From: an uncultured Clostridia bacterium
GTDB taxonomy: Bacteria > Bacillota > Clostridia > Christensenellales > Borkfalkiaceae
Length of the DNA: 62,565 bases
Direction: 5' to 3'
Assembly (NCBI GenBank): GCA_944354535.1
Contig: CALVPY010000012.1
Span: forward strand, 1-62,565
Every line of letters starts with the position of its first letter. Position 1 is the stretch's first letter. The notes under the pieces are model-generated. The model saw nothing but the letters and a program-made list of their open reading frames with translations, did not search any database and was not told where the DNA came from. Both the position numbers and the translations under genes were made by a program. Below, one piece after another: positions 32,901 to 41,814 of this stretch.

Positions 32901-33350
32901 TTATCCGGCGGTTTGGCGGTGTTTGACGGCGCGGTCCATAAGCTCGGTAAAGAGCAGCACGAGGAGCTGTTCGATGGCAAAGTAGAAGAGTCCCGCAAGG
33001 AAGAGGCACAATGCGCCTTTGAGACAGAGCGTCTTCTGCGGAGGCAGGGCGATTTCCTGTTCCTCCGTGCCGTTTTGTTCGGCGGTCTTCTTCCAAAGGG
33101 GGAGGGAGAGGAACATGATGAGCGTGAGAACGAACTGCACGACGGAGATCGCAAGATGCCGGAAAAGAGCGCCGAGACGATGGTGGAAAGAGAGATGATG
33201 AGGCTGATGACGCCCGCGGAAGAGAGAAGCGCCCAGCTCCGTGTGCATGACGGGCCTGGCGGAACCGAACAGGGAATCGGGCAGTCCGAGAGAGATGAAT
33301 GCGAGATAGATGACGGCAATAAAAAGGCTTGCCATGTGGGGTTTGCTCAT
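32901..33350 (-). pseudogene. Decayed MFS transporter
   Basis: Pieces of one major-facilitator protein are found in two frames. An N-terminus (MASLFIAVIYLAFISLGLPD) is followed, after a frame change, by SSAGVISLIISLSTIVSALFSGI, and then, back in the first frame, by VVQFVLTLIMFLSLPLWKK and a last hydrophobic helix. About 140 residues of a protein normally near 400 remain, so frameshifts and a large internal deletion have inactivated it. The region 32841-33460 holds nothing else I can support. Confidence 0.6.
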
Positions 33351-33469
33351 TGCGTGTAAGGCCGTGCTTATATTTTTACGGCCGACAGCGCAATGATAGC
33401 AGAAAACGGCAAGCCTATCACAAATGTGCCGTTTGCCGTATGCCCGGAAGAAAATTGTGCTTTTTTTGC

Positions 33470-33514
33470 TTGACAAGGAATGTTGAGTTTGATACAATGA
33501 ATCTGATTTCATTG
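33470..33514 (+). promoter_or_regulatory. Promoter of the third orphan ATPase, with dyad over the -10
   Basis: TTGACA (33470-33475) and TACAAT (33493-33498) are 17 bp apart. The inverted repeat CAATGAA-N6-TTCATTG (33495-33514) overlaps the -10 and start site. Confidence 0.7.
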
Positions 33515-33539
33515 AAAAATAATTCATTATGGGTGAATC

Positions 33540-34904
33540 ATGTTTATAGGCAGACAACAGGAATTAATGGCTATTCGGGATGTTTTGAAAAAGAAGAGCG
33601 GAAGCGTGCTTGTCTACGGAAAGAGAAAGGTGGGGAAAACGACGCTTATTCTGCAAGCGTTGAAAGAAAGTTCGGATAAAATCGTTTATTATGAGTGCCT
33701 GAAAGCATCGATACAAGAAAATATAGACGGCTTTATTTCCGCCCTCGTTGCAGCACGGGTGATTCCGGTCAAGATGGGATTTGCTTCTTTTCAGGACGTT
33801 TTCCAGTACCTTAACACCCTGAGCGAAACGCTGAATATCGTGATCGATGAGTATCCGTATCTGAAACAGTTTGCAAAAGGTGAGACGATCGATTCCGTTT
33901 TTCAGAACATTATCGATCATCGGATTGGAAATATTCGGTTAGTCTTATCAGGATCCCACGTTGGAATGATGAGGGATCTGCTGGAAGAGAAGAATGCGCT
34001 TTACGGAAGATTTTCCGTCGTGATCCGCCTCGGAGAATTGAATTACAGAGAAGCATCAAGTTTTTATCCGGAAAAGTCGGAATACGATAAAGCCGCTTTT
34101 TTTGCCGTGTTCGGCGGTTCTCCCTTTGTCAATGAGCAGCTTGATGCAAATATGGATTTGAAAGAAAACCTGGTGCAGACATTGCTGAATCCGTTAAGTT
34201 CGGTATATTCTTATGCGGAAAATATACTTGTATCAGATCTTGCGGGGGGCATGAATGCCGAACGGATCTTTTCGGCGATCGGCAACGGAAAAAAGAAATA
34301 TGGAGAAATTGAAAGTAAGTTAGGTTTTTCCAATAACGGGTTGCTCAGCAAGCAACTTAAAAATCTGCTTGCAATGGATATGATCGCAAAGGTTTATCCG
34401 ATCAACAGAGGAAACGACAACAAGAAGGTCACGTATGAGTTGACGGATAATCTGATGCGTTTCCGGTATACCTATGTATATCATAATAAGGGGGCTCTCC
34501 GAATGTTAGGCGCTGAGGCGTTTTATGAGAATTATATCGCTCCCACTTTGACGACGTTTGTTGCGCATCGGTTTGAAGAGATCGCTCGCACATATTTTTC
34601 ACTTCAAGTCAAGGAAGGCAAGCGGAAGGGTATTTTGAATATCGGGACATATTATTATGACGATCCCGTCCGAAAAACGAACGGAGAATTTGACGTTGCA
34701 TTGCAAAAACAGAGCAGCTATGAACTTTACGAAGTGAAATATTTAACGTCTCCGTTGACCGAAAAGGCGATGCGGGAAGAGGAACTTCGGGTCAAAGCGA
34801 TACAGGGGATGGATATTGTCCGAATGGGTTTTGTTTCGATCAGCGGTTTTGAAACAAGGCCATCGGAATTTGAGTGCATTGATGGTCAGGCACTATATGA
34901 ATAA
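33540..34904 (+). CDS. ATPase_2/DUF234-type ATPase
   Basis: The 454-residue protein resembles the archaeal-type ATPase family. The N-terminus is FIGRQQEL, Walker A is YGKRKVGKTT (about residues 26-35), and a Walker B-like NIVIDEYPYL lies at about 98-107, followed by LVLSGSH. A winged-helix segment (about 246-300) and a C-terminal DUF234-like region with GEFDVALQ...YELYEVKYL give a nuclease-like Asp...Glu-x-Lys core. It stands alone between promoter and terminator. Function in the family is not established; a regulatory or defence role is inferred. Confidence 0.82.
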   Translation: MFIGRQQELMAIRDVLKKKSGSVLVYGKRKVGKTTLILQALKESSDKIVYYECLKASIQENIDGFISALVAARVIPVKMGFASFQDVFQYLNTLSETLNIVIDEYPYLKQFAKGETIDSVFQNIIDHRIGNIRLVLSGSHVGMMRDLLEEKNALYGRFSVVIRLGELNYREASSFYPEKSEYDKAAFFAVFGGSPFVNEQLDANMDLKENLVQTLLNPLSSVYSYAENILVSDLAGGMNAERIFSAIGNGKKKYGEIESKLGFSNNGLLSKQLKNLLAMDMIAKVYPINRGNDNKKVTYELTDNLMRFRYTYVYHNKGALRMLGAEAFYENYIAPTLTTFVAHRFEEIARTYFSLQVKEGKRKGILNIGTYYYDDPVRKTNGEFDVALQKQSSYELYEVKYLTSPLTEKAMREEELRVKAIQGMDIVRMGFVSISGFETRPSEFECIDGQALYE

Positions 34905-34941
34905 GTGCGATCTGATCATCTTATTGTGTATAGAAATACGG

Positions 34942-34974
34942 GACGCCCGGTTATTGGTACCGGGCGTCTTTTTT
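34942..34974 (+). terminator. Terminator after the third ATPase
   Basis: A 10-bp perfect stem GACGCCCGGT/ACCGGGCGTC with a 7-nt loop is followed by T6. Confidence 0.85.
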
Positions 34975-35012
34975 ATGTTCAAAAACCGCATATTTGGTTT
35001 GTGATGCTTATT

Positions 35013-35585
35013 TCACACCACATTGACGAGGATGCCGAGGCCGCCCGAAAGCAGGATGAGGAGGATGGGCGAAAACTGCCTCTTTTTGAACACCCGCCAT
35101 AGAACAGCGACGGCGGCGATGATGAGGAAAATGAGAAGGGCGCGCCGGTCGAAGGAGAAGGGGGCTCCCACCGACGTGAAGCCGAAAATTCGGGTCACGA
35201 ACATCGTGAGGGCGGTCGCAAGAATGAGCCCGACGATGGTGGGGCGGATGCCCGAAAGCACGCTTTGAACGCCCGCGTACTTCAGAAGGTTTTTGATGAG
35301 CGCCGCGATGATGAGGATGATGACAAAGGAAGGGAGGATGACGCCCAGCGTCGCGGTGAGCGCTCCCAAAAAACCCGCCTGCGAGGAGCCGATGAAGGTC
35401 GCCATATTGACGGCGAGCGGCCCCGGCGTCGATTCCGCGACGGCGATGAAATTGAGGAACTCCTCTTCCGTCAGCCAGGCGTTTTCAAGCACCGTTTCGC
35501 GGATGAGCGAGATCATGCCGTATCCGCCCCCGAAGGACACTGCGCCGATCTTCAGAAAGGTGAGAAAGAGGGTGAGATAGATCAT
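35013..35585 (-). CDS. Chromate-transporter family protein, half-size
   Basis: The 190-residue membrane protein has the CHR signature FGGGYGMISLI...ESTPGPLAVNMATFIG. Short CHR proteins act as pairs. The ATG at 35585 overlaps the stop of the upstream half-gene by 4 bp, so the two are translationally coupled. Substrate may be chromate/sulfate-like anions, but many gut members have unknown physiological substrate. A longer upstream open frame is out of register with the family and is not used. Confidence 0.85.
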   Translation of the reverse strand: MIYLTLFLTFLKIGAVSFGGGYGMISLIRETVLENAWLTEEEFLNFIAVAESTPGPLAVNMATFIGSSQAGFLGALTATLGVILPSFVIILIIAALIKNLLKYAGVQSVLSGIRPTIVGLILATALTMFVTRIFGFTSVGAPFSFDRRALLIFLIIAAVAVLWRVFKKRQFSPILLILLSGGLGILVNVV

Positions 35586-36196
35586 TGTTTTCCCTCCGCA
35601 TCGGGCTTTTGTTCCGAGCTCTTTTTGCGGCGGGCGCAGAAATAGGAGAAAAGATACAAAAGGAGCGCGAGCCCCGCCGTGATGAGGATATACCACACCG
35701 AAGAAAAGGCGATGGAAAGCACGCTCAGCGCGACCATGACGGCGATGACGACGCTCGTTACAACGATGTTCCACACCGTCTTTTCGAGTTTTAGAAGCAT
35801 CTTCACGCCCGCGCTCAAAATGAGGAAGATGACGCATACCCGGATGCCGTCGAAGGCATAGGCGACGTACTTTAAAGAGAGGAAGGCGTCGAAAAAGAGC
35901 GAGATGAGAAAGATGATCGAAAAGGAAGGGAGTGCGACGGCGACGGTCGCCGAAAGAGAGCCCCAAAACCCCGCCAATTTATAGCCGACGTAGGTCGCCG
36001 CGTTGATGGCGACGGGCCCGGGCGTCGACTCCGCGATGGCGACGACATTGAGAAACTCGTCGCTTTCAAGCCATTTGCGCCTGGAGACGAGTTCGTTTTC
36101 GAGAAGGCCGATCATCGCATACCCTCCCCCGAAGGTGAAGAGCCCGATCTTGAACATGACGAGAAAGAGTTTGAGGCAGGTCTTGAATTTCTGCAT
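35582..36196 (-). CDS. Chromate-transporter family protein, half-size partner
   Basis: The 204-residue membrane protein has the same CHR motifs (FGGGYAMIGLL, ESTPGPVAINAATYVG) and a Lys/Glu-rich cytoplasmic tail. It is the first gene of the pair and is transcribed from a promoter overlapping that of the divergent LysR gene, which should control it. Confidence 0.85.
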   Translation of the reverse strand: MQKFKTCLKLFLVMFKIGLFTFGGGYAMIGLLENELVSRRKWLESDEFLNVVAIAESTPGPVAINAATYVGYKLAGFWGSLSATVAVALPSFSIIFLISLFFDAFLSLKYVAYAFDGIRVCVIFLILSAGVKMLLKLEKTVWNIVVTSVVIAVMVALSVLSIAFSSVWYILITAGLALLLYLFSYFCARRKKSSEQKPDAEGKQ

Positions 36197-36219
36197 GGCG
36201 CGCTCCGCTGTTTTTTTGT

Positions 36220-36258
36220 ATTATACCCCTTGACATGAAATAAGTAAAATACTATAAT
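36220..36258. promoter_or_regulatory. Overlapping divergent promoters (chromate pair and LysR gene)
   Basis: Plus strand: TTGACA (36230-36235) and TATAAT (36253-36258), spacing 17. Minus strand: TTTACT (36248-36243) and TATAAT (36225-36220), spacing 17. The two promoters interleave, so only one polymerase can bind at a time, the usual arrangement for LysR autoregulation with divergent activation. Confidence 0.75.
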
Positions 36259-36283
36259 CAAATAAAAATCATAGGAGAAGGCT

Positions 36284-37150
36284 ATGACGATCCGGCATTT
36301 GAAGACATTTTGCGCGGTGTGCGAGGAGGGCGGCATCACGCGGGCGGCGGAAAAGCTGTGCGTGGCGCAGCCTTCCGTGAGCCAGACCATCGGTGAGCTC
36401 GAACGCTACTATGGCGTCAGCCTCTTCGACCGCGTGGGAAGGCGGCTCGTCTTGACGCCCGAGGGCGAGCGGCTGCGCGTCAAGGCGCAGGAGGCGATCG
36501 CAAGTTTTTCGGAATTTGAAGAGGCGGCGCAGGATACGAAAGCGCGGCACATCATCCGCATCGGGTCTTCCGTGACGGCGGGGCAGATGGTGCTCCCGCG
36601 CCTTATCGCCGCGATCGAAGCTACGCTCGATCACGCCGAATGCCGCGCCATTGCCGACAGCGCGGCGGCGGTCGAACAGCTCGTCGAGGAAGGTTCGCTC
36701 GATTTCGCCCTCGTGGAGGGGAGCGTTTCGCGCGCCCTTGCGGCGGAGGCATTTTCCTCCGACCGCCTTTTGGCCGTTTGCAGCGCGGAGAGGAAAATAA
36801 AGAGCCCGCTCTCTCCTTCGGAGCTCGTTTTTCTTCCGCTGCTGCTGCGGCGGAGAGGGAGCGCTTCGCGCGATCTTCTCGATGAGCGGCTTTCGGCGCT
36901 CGGGCTCAAAGCGCAGCCCAAGCTCTCCTCTTCGAGCAACTCCGTCCTGCTTGCCGCCGCGCGTGAGGGGCTGGGCGTCGCCGTACTGCCCGAAGCGCTC
37001 GTTTGGGGCGATCTTGCGGCAGGACGCTTGAAGGAAGTGAAGATACAGGGGCTCGATCTTTCCCGCCGCTGGTTCGCGGTGCGGCGGCAGGATAAGAAGT
37101 TCACTCCCGTACAACAGCAGGCTTATGAGCTGCTGTTTGCGCTAAAATGA
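36284..37150 (+). CDS. LysR family transcriptional regulator
   Basis: The 288-residue protein has the N-terminal winged HTH (MTIRHLKTFCAVCEEGGITRAAEKLCVAQPSVSQTIGELE type, about 1-60) and a periplasmic-binding-like effector domain ending in a typical LysR C-terminus. It is divergent from the chromate-type transporter pair and most likely regulates it in response to an anion or metabolite. Confidence 0.9.
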   Translation: MTIRHLKTFCAVCEEGGITRAAEKLCVAQPSVSQTIGELERYYGVSLFDRVGRRLVLTPEGERLRVKAQEAIASFSEFEEAAQDTKARHIIRIGSSVTAGQMVLPRLIAAIEATLDHAECRAIADSAAAVEQLVEEGSLDFALVEGSVSRALAAEAFSSDRLLAVCSAERKIKSPLSPSELVFLPLLLRRRGSASRDLLDERLSALGLKAQPKLSSSSNSVLLAAAREGLGVAVLPEALVWGDLAAGRLKEVKIQGLDLSRRWFAVRRQDKKFTPVQQQAYELLFALK

Positions 37151-37178
37151 AAACGATCGTGCAAAAAACAGGACAATG

Positions 37179-37192
37179 ATGCAAGACTTTGC
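37179..37192 (+). promoter_or_regulatory. Candidate operator upstream of the GH31 gene
   Basis: ATGCAAGACTTTGC here matches ATGCAATACTTTTGC at 43053-43067, in the AraC/GPH-symporter intergenic region, apart from one substitution and one extra T. I see no clear consensus promoter between 37151 and 37232, only a weak TAAAAT at 37206. Confidence 0.35.
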
Positions 37193-37232
37193 TGAAAATA
37201 TGTGCTAAAATAAGGAAAAAGGAGGATATGAT

Positions 37233-39164
37233 ATGCTGACGAAGTACTGTTTTGGAGCACACGCGGAGACGGGCGCCGTCATGGCTGCCGTAAAAGAAGG
37301 GGAAGCCCTTCCCTATTTTTCGGCTGTCAAAGAGGGAACGGGCACGCGCTTTTGCTGCCCTTTGGGAAAGGACGATGTGGTTTTCGGCCTCGGCGAGACG
37401 ATGCGCGGCATCGACAAGCGGGGCGGGCGGTATGTTTCCTTCAACACCGATAACCCGCACCACGCGGACGATATGCCCTCACTGTACGGCTCGCATAACT
37501 TCTTCATCGTGGACGGAGAAGTTTGCTTCGGCGCTTTTTTCGATACGCCTGCGCGCATCATCTTTGAAATCGACTATGAGGGCAGCGGGAAGATCGATAT
37601 TTTAGCCGAGCAGGGCGTTACCGTCTATCTCGTCGAAGGGGAGAGCGCGAACGACATCGCGCGGCAGTTTCTTGCCGCCATCGGCAGGAGCTATCTCCCC
37701 CCCTTATGGGCGTTCGGCTTCGGGCAGAGCCGCTGGGGCTACAAGACGGAGAAGGACATCCGCCGCATCGCCGCCCGCTACAAAAAGGCGGGCCTTCCGC
37801 TCGAGTATATCTGCCTCGATATCGACTACATGGACCGCTATATCGACTTCACGGTCAACAAAAAGCGCTTTCCCGATATGAAGGGGCTCGTCAACGAGAT
37901 GAAGGAGCAAGGCGTGCGGCTCGTGCCCATCGTCGACGCGGGCATCAAAATAGAGCCCGGTAACCCCGTCTATGAAGAGGGAGTCAAAGAGGGGTACTTC
38001 TGCAAAAATCTGGAAGGGAAGGACTTTCAAGCCGCTGTGTGGCCGGGACTGACGCACTTCCCCGATTTCTTGCAGGCGAAGGCGCGCGAGTGGTTCGGGC
38101 GGCAGTATCAATTCTATACCGACCTCGGGTTCGAAGGGTTCTGGAACGACATGAACGAGCCCGCCATCTTTTACAGCGAATACAACACGAGCCGCTTGGG
38201 CGATAAGTCGTGCGGCGATCCGCTCTATCGGGGCGGCGCGCGTCTTTCCGACTACAAGTGTTTTACGCACGTTGTGGACGGAAAGACGGTCTCCCATTGG
38301 GATGTGCATAACCTCTTCGGCGCGAAAATGACCGAGGCTTCCTCGGAAGGGCTTGCAAAGCTCTTGGATAAGCGCTTTTTGCTCTTTTCGCGCTCTTCCT
38401 ATATCGGGGCGCACCGCTTCGGCGGCATCTGGACGGGCGATAACAGTTCGACTTTCCATATGCTCCGCCGCAATGTGACGATGATGCCGGGGCTCAATAT
38501 GTGCGGCTTTTTATTCAGCGGTGCGGATACGGGCGGCTTCGGCGGCAACTGTTCGCGCGAGCTCCTTCTGCGCTGGCTCGCATTCTCCGTGTTCACGCCC
38601 CTCATGCGCGACCATACGACCATCTTCACCCGCCACCAGGAGTGCTTCCGCTACCGCGGCAAGCGCGATTTTCGGAGCATTCTTTCCCTTCGCTATCGGC
38701 TGCTCCCGTACATTTATTCGGAGTTCATGAAGGCGGCGCTTTCGTCCGATCTCTATATCCGTCCGCTCGCCTTTGCTTACCCGAAGAACGCGCGGGCGCG
38801 GCACATCGAGGACGAACTGCTCGTCGGCGACAGCCTGCTCGCAGCGCCCGTCCTCGAAAAGGGCGCAAAGGGGAGGAAGGTGTATCTTCCCGAGGAGATG
38901 ACGCAAGTCCGCTGGAACGGGAAGGAGTTTGTAACGCGCGAAGTGCCTCAGGGCGAGCGGTTTGTAACCGTTCCGCTCGAGGAAGTCGTCTTCTATATCC
39001 GAAAGGGCAAGTGCATCCCCGTCGGGAAGGGCGGCATGAACACGAAGGAGATCGATCTTTCCGACGTGACGCTCCTCGGCGGCGGGAAGGAGTACACGCA
39101 GTATCTCGACGACGGCTTCACGCGCGAATGCACCGCAAAGAACCTGCGTGTTCTTAGCGAATAG
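37233..39164 (+). CDS. GH31 alpha-glucosidase/alpha-xylosidase-type enzyme
   Basis: The 643-residue enzyme is a GH31 glycosidase. Visible motifs are WAFGFGQSRWGY, LDIDYMD, the nucleophile in GFWNDMNEPA (D306) and the acid/base in GIWTGDNSS (D403). The motif order and C-terminal beta domain are standard and the length is on the short side. It lacks a signal peptide. Known family activities are alpha-glucosidase, alpha-xylosidase and sulfoquinovosidase; specificity cannot be fixed here. It starts the second CAZyme cluster. Confidence 0.88.
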   Translation: MLTKYCFGAHAETGAVMAAVKEGEALPYFSAVKEGTGTRFCCPLGKDDVVFGLGETMRGIDKRGGRYVSFNTDNPHHADDMPSLYGSHNFFIVDGEVCFGAFFDTPARIIFEIDYEGSGKIDILAEQGVTVYLVEGESANDIARQFLAAIGRSYLPPLWAFGFGQSRWGYKTEKDIRRIAARYKKAGLPLEYICLDIDYMDRYIDFTVNKKRFPDMKGLVNEMKEQGVRLVPIVDAGIKIEPGNPVYEEGVKEGYFCKNLEGKDFQAAVWPGLTHFPDFLQAKAREWFGRQYQFYTDLGFEGFWNDMNEPAIFYSEYNTSRLGDKSCGDPLYRGGARLSDYKCFTHVVDGKTVSHWDVHNLFGAKMTEASSEGLAKLLDKRFLLFSRSSYIGAHRFGGIWTGDNSSTFHMLRRNVTMMPGLNMCGFLFSGADTGGFGGNCSRELLLRWLAFSVFTPLMRDHTTIFTRHQECFRYRGKRDFRSILSLRYRLLPYIYSEFMKAALSSDLYIRPLAFAYPKNARARHIEDELLVGDSLLAAPVLEKGAKGRKVYLPEEMTQVRWNGKEFVTREVPQGERFVTVPLEEVVFYIRKGKCIPVGKGGMNTKEIDLSDVTLLGGGKEYTQYLDDGFTRECTAKNLRVLSE

Positions 39165-39229
39165 ATGCCTTGCGGAGCGAATAAGCGCCGTGCGGGAAGG
39201 AAAACGCAAAGAAAAATCAAGGAGGGAAT

Positions 39230-40204
39230 ATGATGATCGAATTCAATTCGCCGCTTTATTCTGAATTTACGGGGGAGCTTGAGGGGCTCGTGCGCTATCT
39301 GGACTACGGCAACGAAAAGCTTGCCCGCCGCGAACGGGAGCTCACCTTGCAGCACTTCCACAAAATGCATCCCTGCTGCCCGCCCGAAGTCATGCGGGAA
39401 GGGCTCAACTTTGTGACGGAACGGAGCAAAGCAGGGCGCGTTGTCTATCCTCTTTATGAGCTTTCCGAATGCCGCGACGAGGAACGCAAAAAGGAGGTGC
39501 GCCTCTTTGCCTTTTCTTCCGAAGAGAGCACAAAAAAGCCCGCCGTCATCGTCTGCGCGGGCGGCGGGTACGGATATGTGTGCAATGTCGTCGAGGGCTT
39601 CCCCGTCGCCATGCGCTTTGCAAGGCTTGGTTATCCCGTCTTTGTGCTCAACTACCGCGTGGGGCGCGCGCCCGCCGTTCCCATGGCGACGAAAGACCTT
39701 GAGCGCGCCGTTCGGTTCGTTTTGGAACGCGGAGCCTCCTTCGGGGGGAACGGGGAGTATGTTTTATGTGGCTTTTCGGCGGGCGGAAATCTCATCACGC
39801 AGTGGGGAACGGATAATTTGGGCTATGCCGCCCATCGGATGCAGCCGCCCAAAGCCCTGCTTGCGATCTACCCCGCTATTTCGGGCGAGGCGCTCTTTTC
39901 CGATCTCCGCCACCGCGGCTTTCTGAAAACAATGTTCGGGGAAAATTTCGGCGAGAAGACGAAGAAGGAATACGACGTTCCTTCGCATTGCGGCACTTTT
40001 CCGCCCACCTATATGGCGGTGGGGAAGCACGATCTCCTCATCTCCAAAAAACCGCTCGAAGCGTTCTCAAAATTTCTCAAAGAGAAGGGGATCGCCGCTC
40101 AGCTCGATATCTTCCCGCGCGCACCGCACGGGTTCGGCGACGGTTCCGCAACGGGCGCAGAGGGCTGGATCGGCCGCGCCGACGCCTTTCTTGCAAAACT
40201 TTGA
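39230..40204 (+). CDS. Alpha/beta-hydrolase, probable carbohydrate esterase
   Basis: The 324-residue protein has an oxyanion-hole motif VCAGGGYGY, nucleophile elbow GFSAGG, a late Asp (VGKHDLLIS region) and His in APHGFGDG, the layout of BD-FAE/acetyl-xylan-type esterases of the hormone-sensitive lipase clan. No signal peptide is present, so it would deacylate imported sugars. ATG 39233 is an alternative start with slightly better spacing from GGAGG. Confidence 0.8.
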   Translation: MMIEFNSPLYSEFTGELEGLVRYLDYGNEKLARRERELTLQHFHKMHPCCPPEVMREGLNFVTERSKAGRVVYPLYELSECRDEERKKEVRLFAFSSEESTKKPAVIVCAGGGYGYVCNVVEGFPVAMRFARLGYPVFVLNYRVGRAPAVPMATKDLERAVRFVLERGASFGGNGEYVLCGFSAGGNLITQWGTDNLGYAAHRMQPPKALLAIYPAISGEALFSDLRHRGFLKTMFGENFGEKTKKEYDVPSHCGTFPPTYMAVGKHDLLISKKPLEAFSKFLKEKGIAAQLDIFPRAPHGFGDGSATGAEGWIGRADAFLAKL

Positions 40205-40261
40205 CGGTTTGCCCGCCAACGCGATACATGATTTTGCCGAACAAAAGACAAGGAGGCGTTC

Positions 40262-41722
40262 ATGAAACAACAGGCATTCAATCCGTTTTTGCCGCTCGAT
40301 ACTTATATCCCCGACGGGGAGCCGCACGTCTTTGGCGGCAGGGTGTATTTATACGGCTCGCACGACAAAGAGGGCGGCAATACCTTCTGCATGCTCGGCT
40401 ATGAGGTATGGTCGGCGCCCGTGGATGATCTCGGGAATTGGACTTCTTCGGGGATCGTCTTTTCGCCGAAAGATACGCCCTACTATTGTGAGGAGCGGCC
40501 CTACCTCTATGCGCCCGACTGCGTGCGGGGAAATGACGGAAGATATTATCTCTATTGCTGCCCCGCGGGCGACAAGGGGAAGGGGGGATATGACGGGCCC
40601 ATCCTCGTCGCGGTCAGCGATGCGCCCGACGGGAAATTTACCTATCTCGGCGAAGTGAAGCATCCCGACGGAACGCCCTTTCAGGACTGCGTGCTCTTCG
40701 ATCCCGCCGTGATCAACGACGGCGGCGTCATCCGCCTCTACGGCGGCACGGGGCTGTGGGGCGGGATGCAGATCACGCGACGCAACCGTTTTGTGATGGC
40801 AAAGATCGCTTCCGCCGTCTATCACCGCCCGCCCGAAGTGTTCGGGGGCGACAACGACCCGCTCGGGCCCTTCATGCTCGTCCTCGACGACGACATGATG
40901 ACGGTGCGCTCCTGTACGCCGCATATCCTGCCCGTTCCTTCCAAAGACAACGGCTTTTTGGGTCATGCGTTCTTTGAGGGGGCGTCCATCCGTAAGATCG
41001 GCGATACCTATTACTTCCTCTATTCCTCTGAGCGCAATCATGAGCTCTGCTATGCAACGAGCAAATATCCCGACCGCGGCTTTGTCTTCGGCGGGACGGT
41101 CGTTTCCAACGGCGATGTGGGATTTTTGGGCAGAAAGCAGAAGGATCGCCTCAATCATACGGGTACGACGCACGGCGGCATCGAAAAGATCGGCGGGAAG
41201 TGGTATGTTTTCTATCACCGCCAGTCGCACGGGAGCGACTATTCCCGTCAGGCGTGCGCCGAGCCCATCGAGATCTCGAAGGACGGGAGCATTCCACAGG
41301 TCCCGATCTCGAGTTGCGGGCTCAACGGCGGGCCGCTCAGAGGGGAAGGAGAGTATCCCGCCGTCATCTGCTGCCATCTGACCAACGGAAAAATGCCGCA
41401 CGGCGGAAACCGCATCTTCAAGGGGCTCCCCATGGTGGCGGACGACGGCAGCGAACGCTTTTTAACGAACCTTACGCGCGGCGTTCTGGTGCGCTATCTT
41501 TCCTTTGATCTTTTAGGGACGCGATCCATTGTTCTGAAAGCGCGCGGAAGGGGGCGCATCCGCGTTTCGGACGGAAAGAAGACGTTCTGTACGCTCGAAT
41601 GTTCAAGCAAGTGTTGGGAACGTGTGCGCGGCTCGATCGCGGGCGGGGAAGAAAACTCGGCGCTCGAATTTCATGTCGAGCGCGGCTCATTGGAACTTTT
41701 GAGTTTCACTTTGGAAAAATAA
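40262..41722 (+). CDS. Glycoside hydrolase family 43 enzyme with C-terminal beta domain
   Basis: The 486-residue protein starts with a GH43 propeller (PDGEPHVFGGRVYLYGSHD, APDCVRGNDGRYYLYC, FDPAVINDGG) and ends with an extra beta-sandwich of about 130 residues. It is a clear paralogue of the product of the gene at 52,767, with the same first 60 residues in outline. GH43 enzymes of this layout act as beta-xylosidases or arabinofuranosidases. It is cytoplasmic (no signal). The ribosome site AAGGAGG precedes the ATG. Confidence 0.85.
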   Translation: MKQQAFNPFLPLDTYIPDGEPHVFGGRVYLYGSHDKEGGNTFCMLGYEVWSAPVDDLGNWTSSGIVFSPKDTPYYCEERPYLYAPDCVRGNDGRYYLYCCPAGDKGKGGYDGPILVAVSDAPDGKFTYLGEVKHPDGTPFQDCVLFDPAVINDGGVIRLYGGTGLWGGMQITRRNRFVMAKIASAVYHRPPEVFGGDNDPLGPFMLVLDDDMMTVRSCTPHILPVPSKDNGFLGHAFFEGASIRKIGDTYYFLYSSERNHELCYATSKYPDRGFVFGGTVVSNGDVGFLGRKQKDRLNHTGTTHGGIEKIGGKWYVFYHRQSHGSDYSRQACAEPIEISKDGSIPQVPISSCGLNGGPLRGEGEYPAVICCHLTNGKMPHGGNRIFKGLPMVADDGSERFLTNLTRGVLVRYLSFDLLGTRSIVLKARGRGRIRVSDGKKTFCTLECSSKCWERVRGSIAGGEENSALEFHVERGSLELLSFTLEK

Positions 41723-41792
41723 GGGATCTTGCCGGATGCGACAGGTGCATTGTTTGCCATCGATATTGTAAAATCGTCCTTTGGGAAAGAAG

Positions 41793-41814
41793 ATGAGCGA
41801 CTGCGGTCGCTCAT
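41793..41814. terminator. Hairpin between convergent GH43 and AraC genes
   Basis: ATGAGCGAC/GTCGCTCAT form a 9-bp stem with loop TGCG, overlapping the last codons of the AraC gene and followed by TCTTTA on the plus strand. It probably limits read-through in both directions. Confidence 0.5.

Noticed and set aside
35586-35966. N-terminal extension of the first chromate-type gene
   Set aside because: The extension is out of family register, Arg/His rich, and antisense-like over the coding sequence of the partner gene in another frame; the overlapping ATG at 35585 fits the family.
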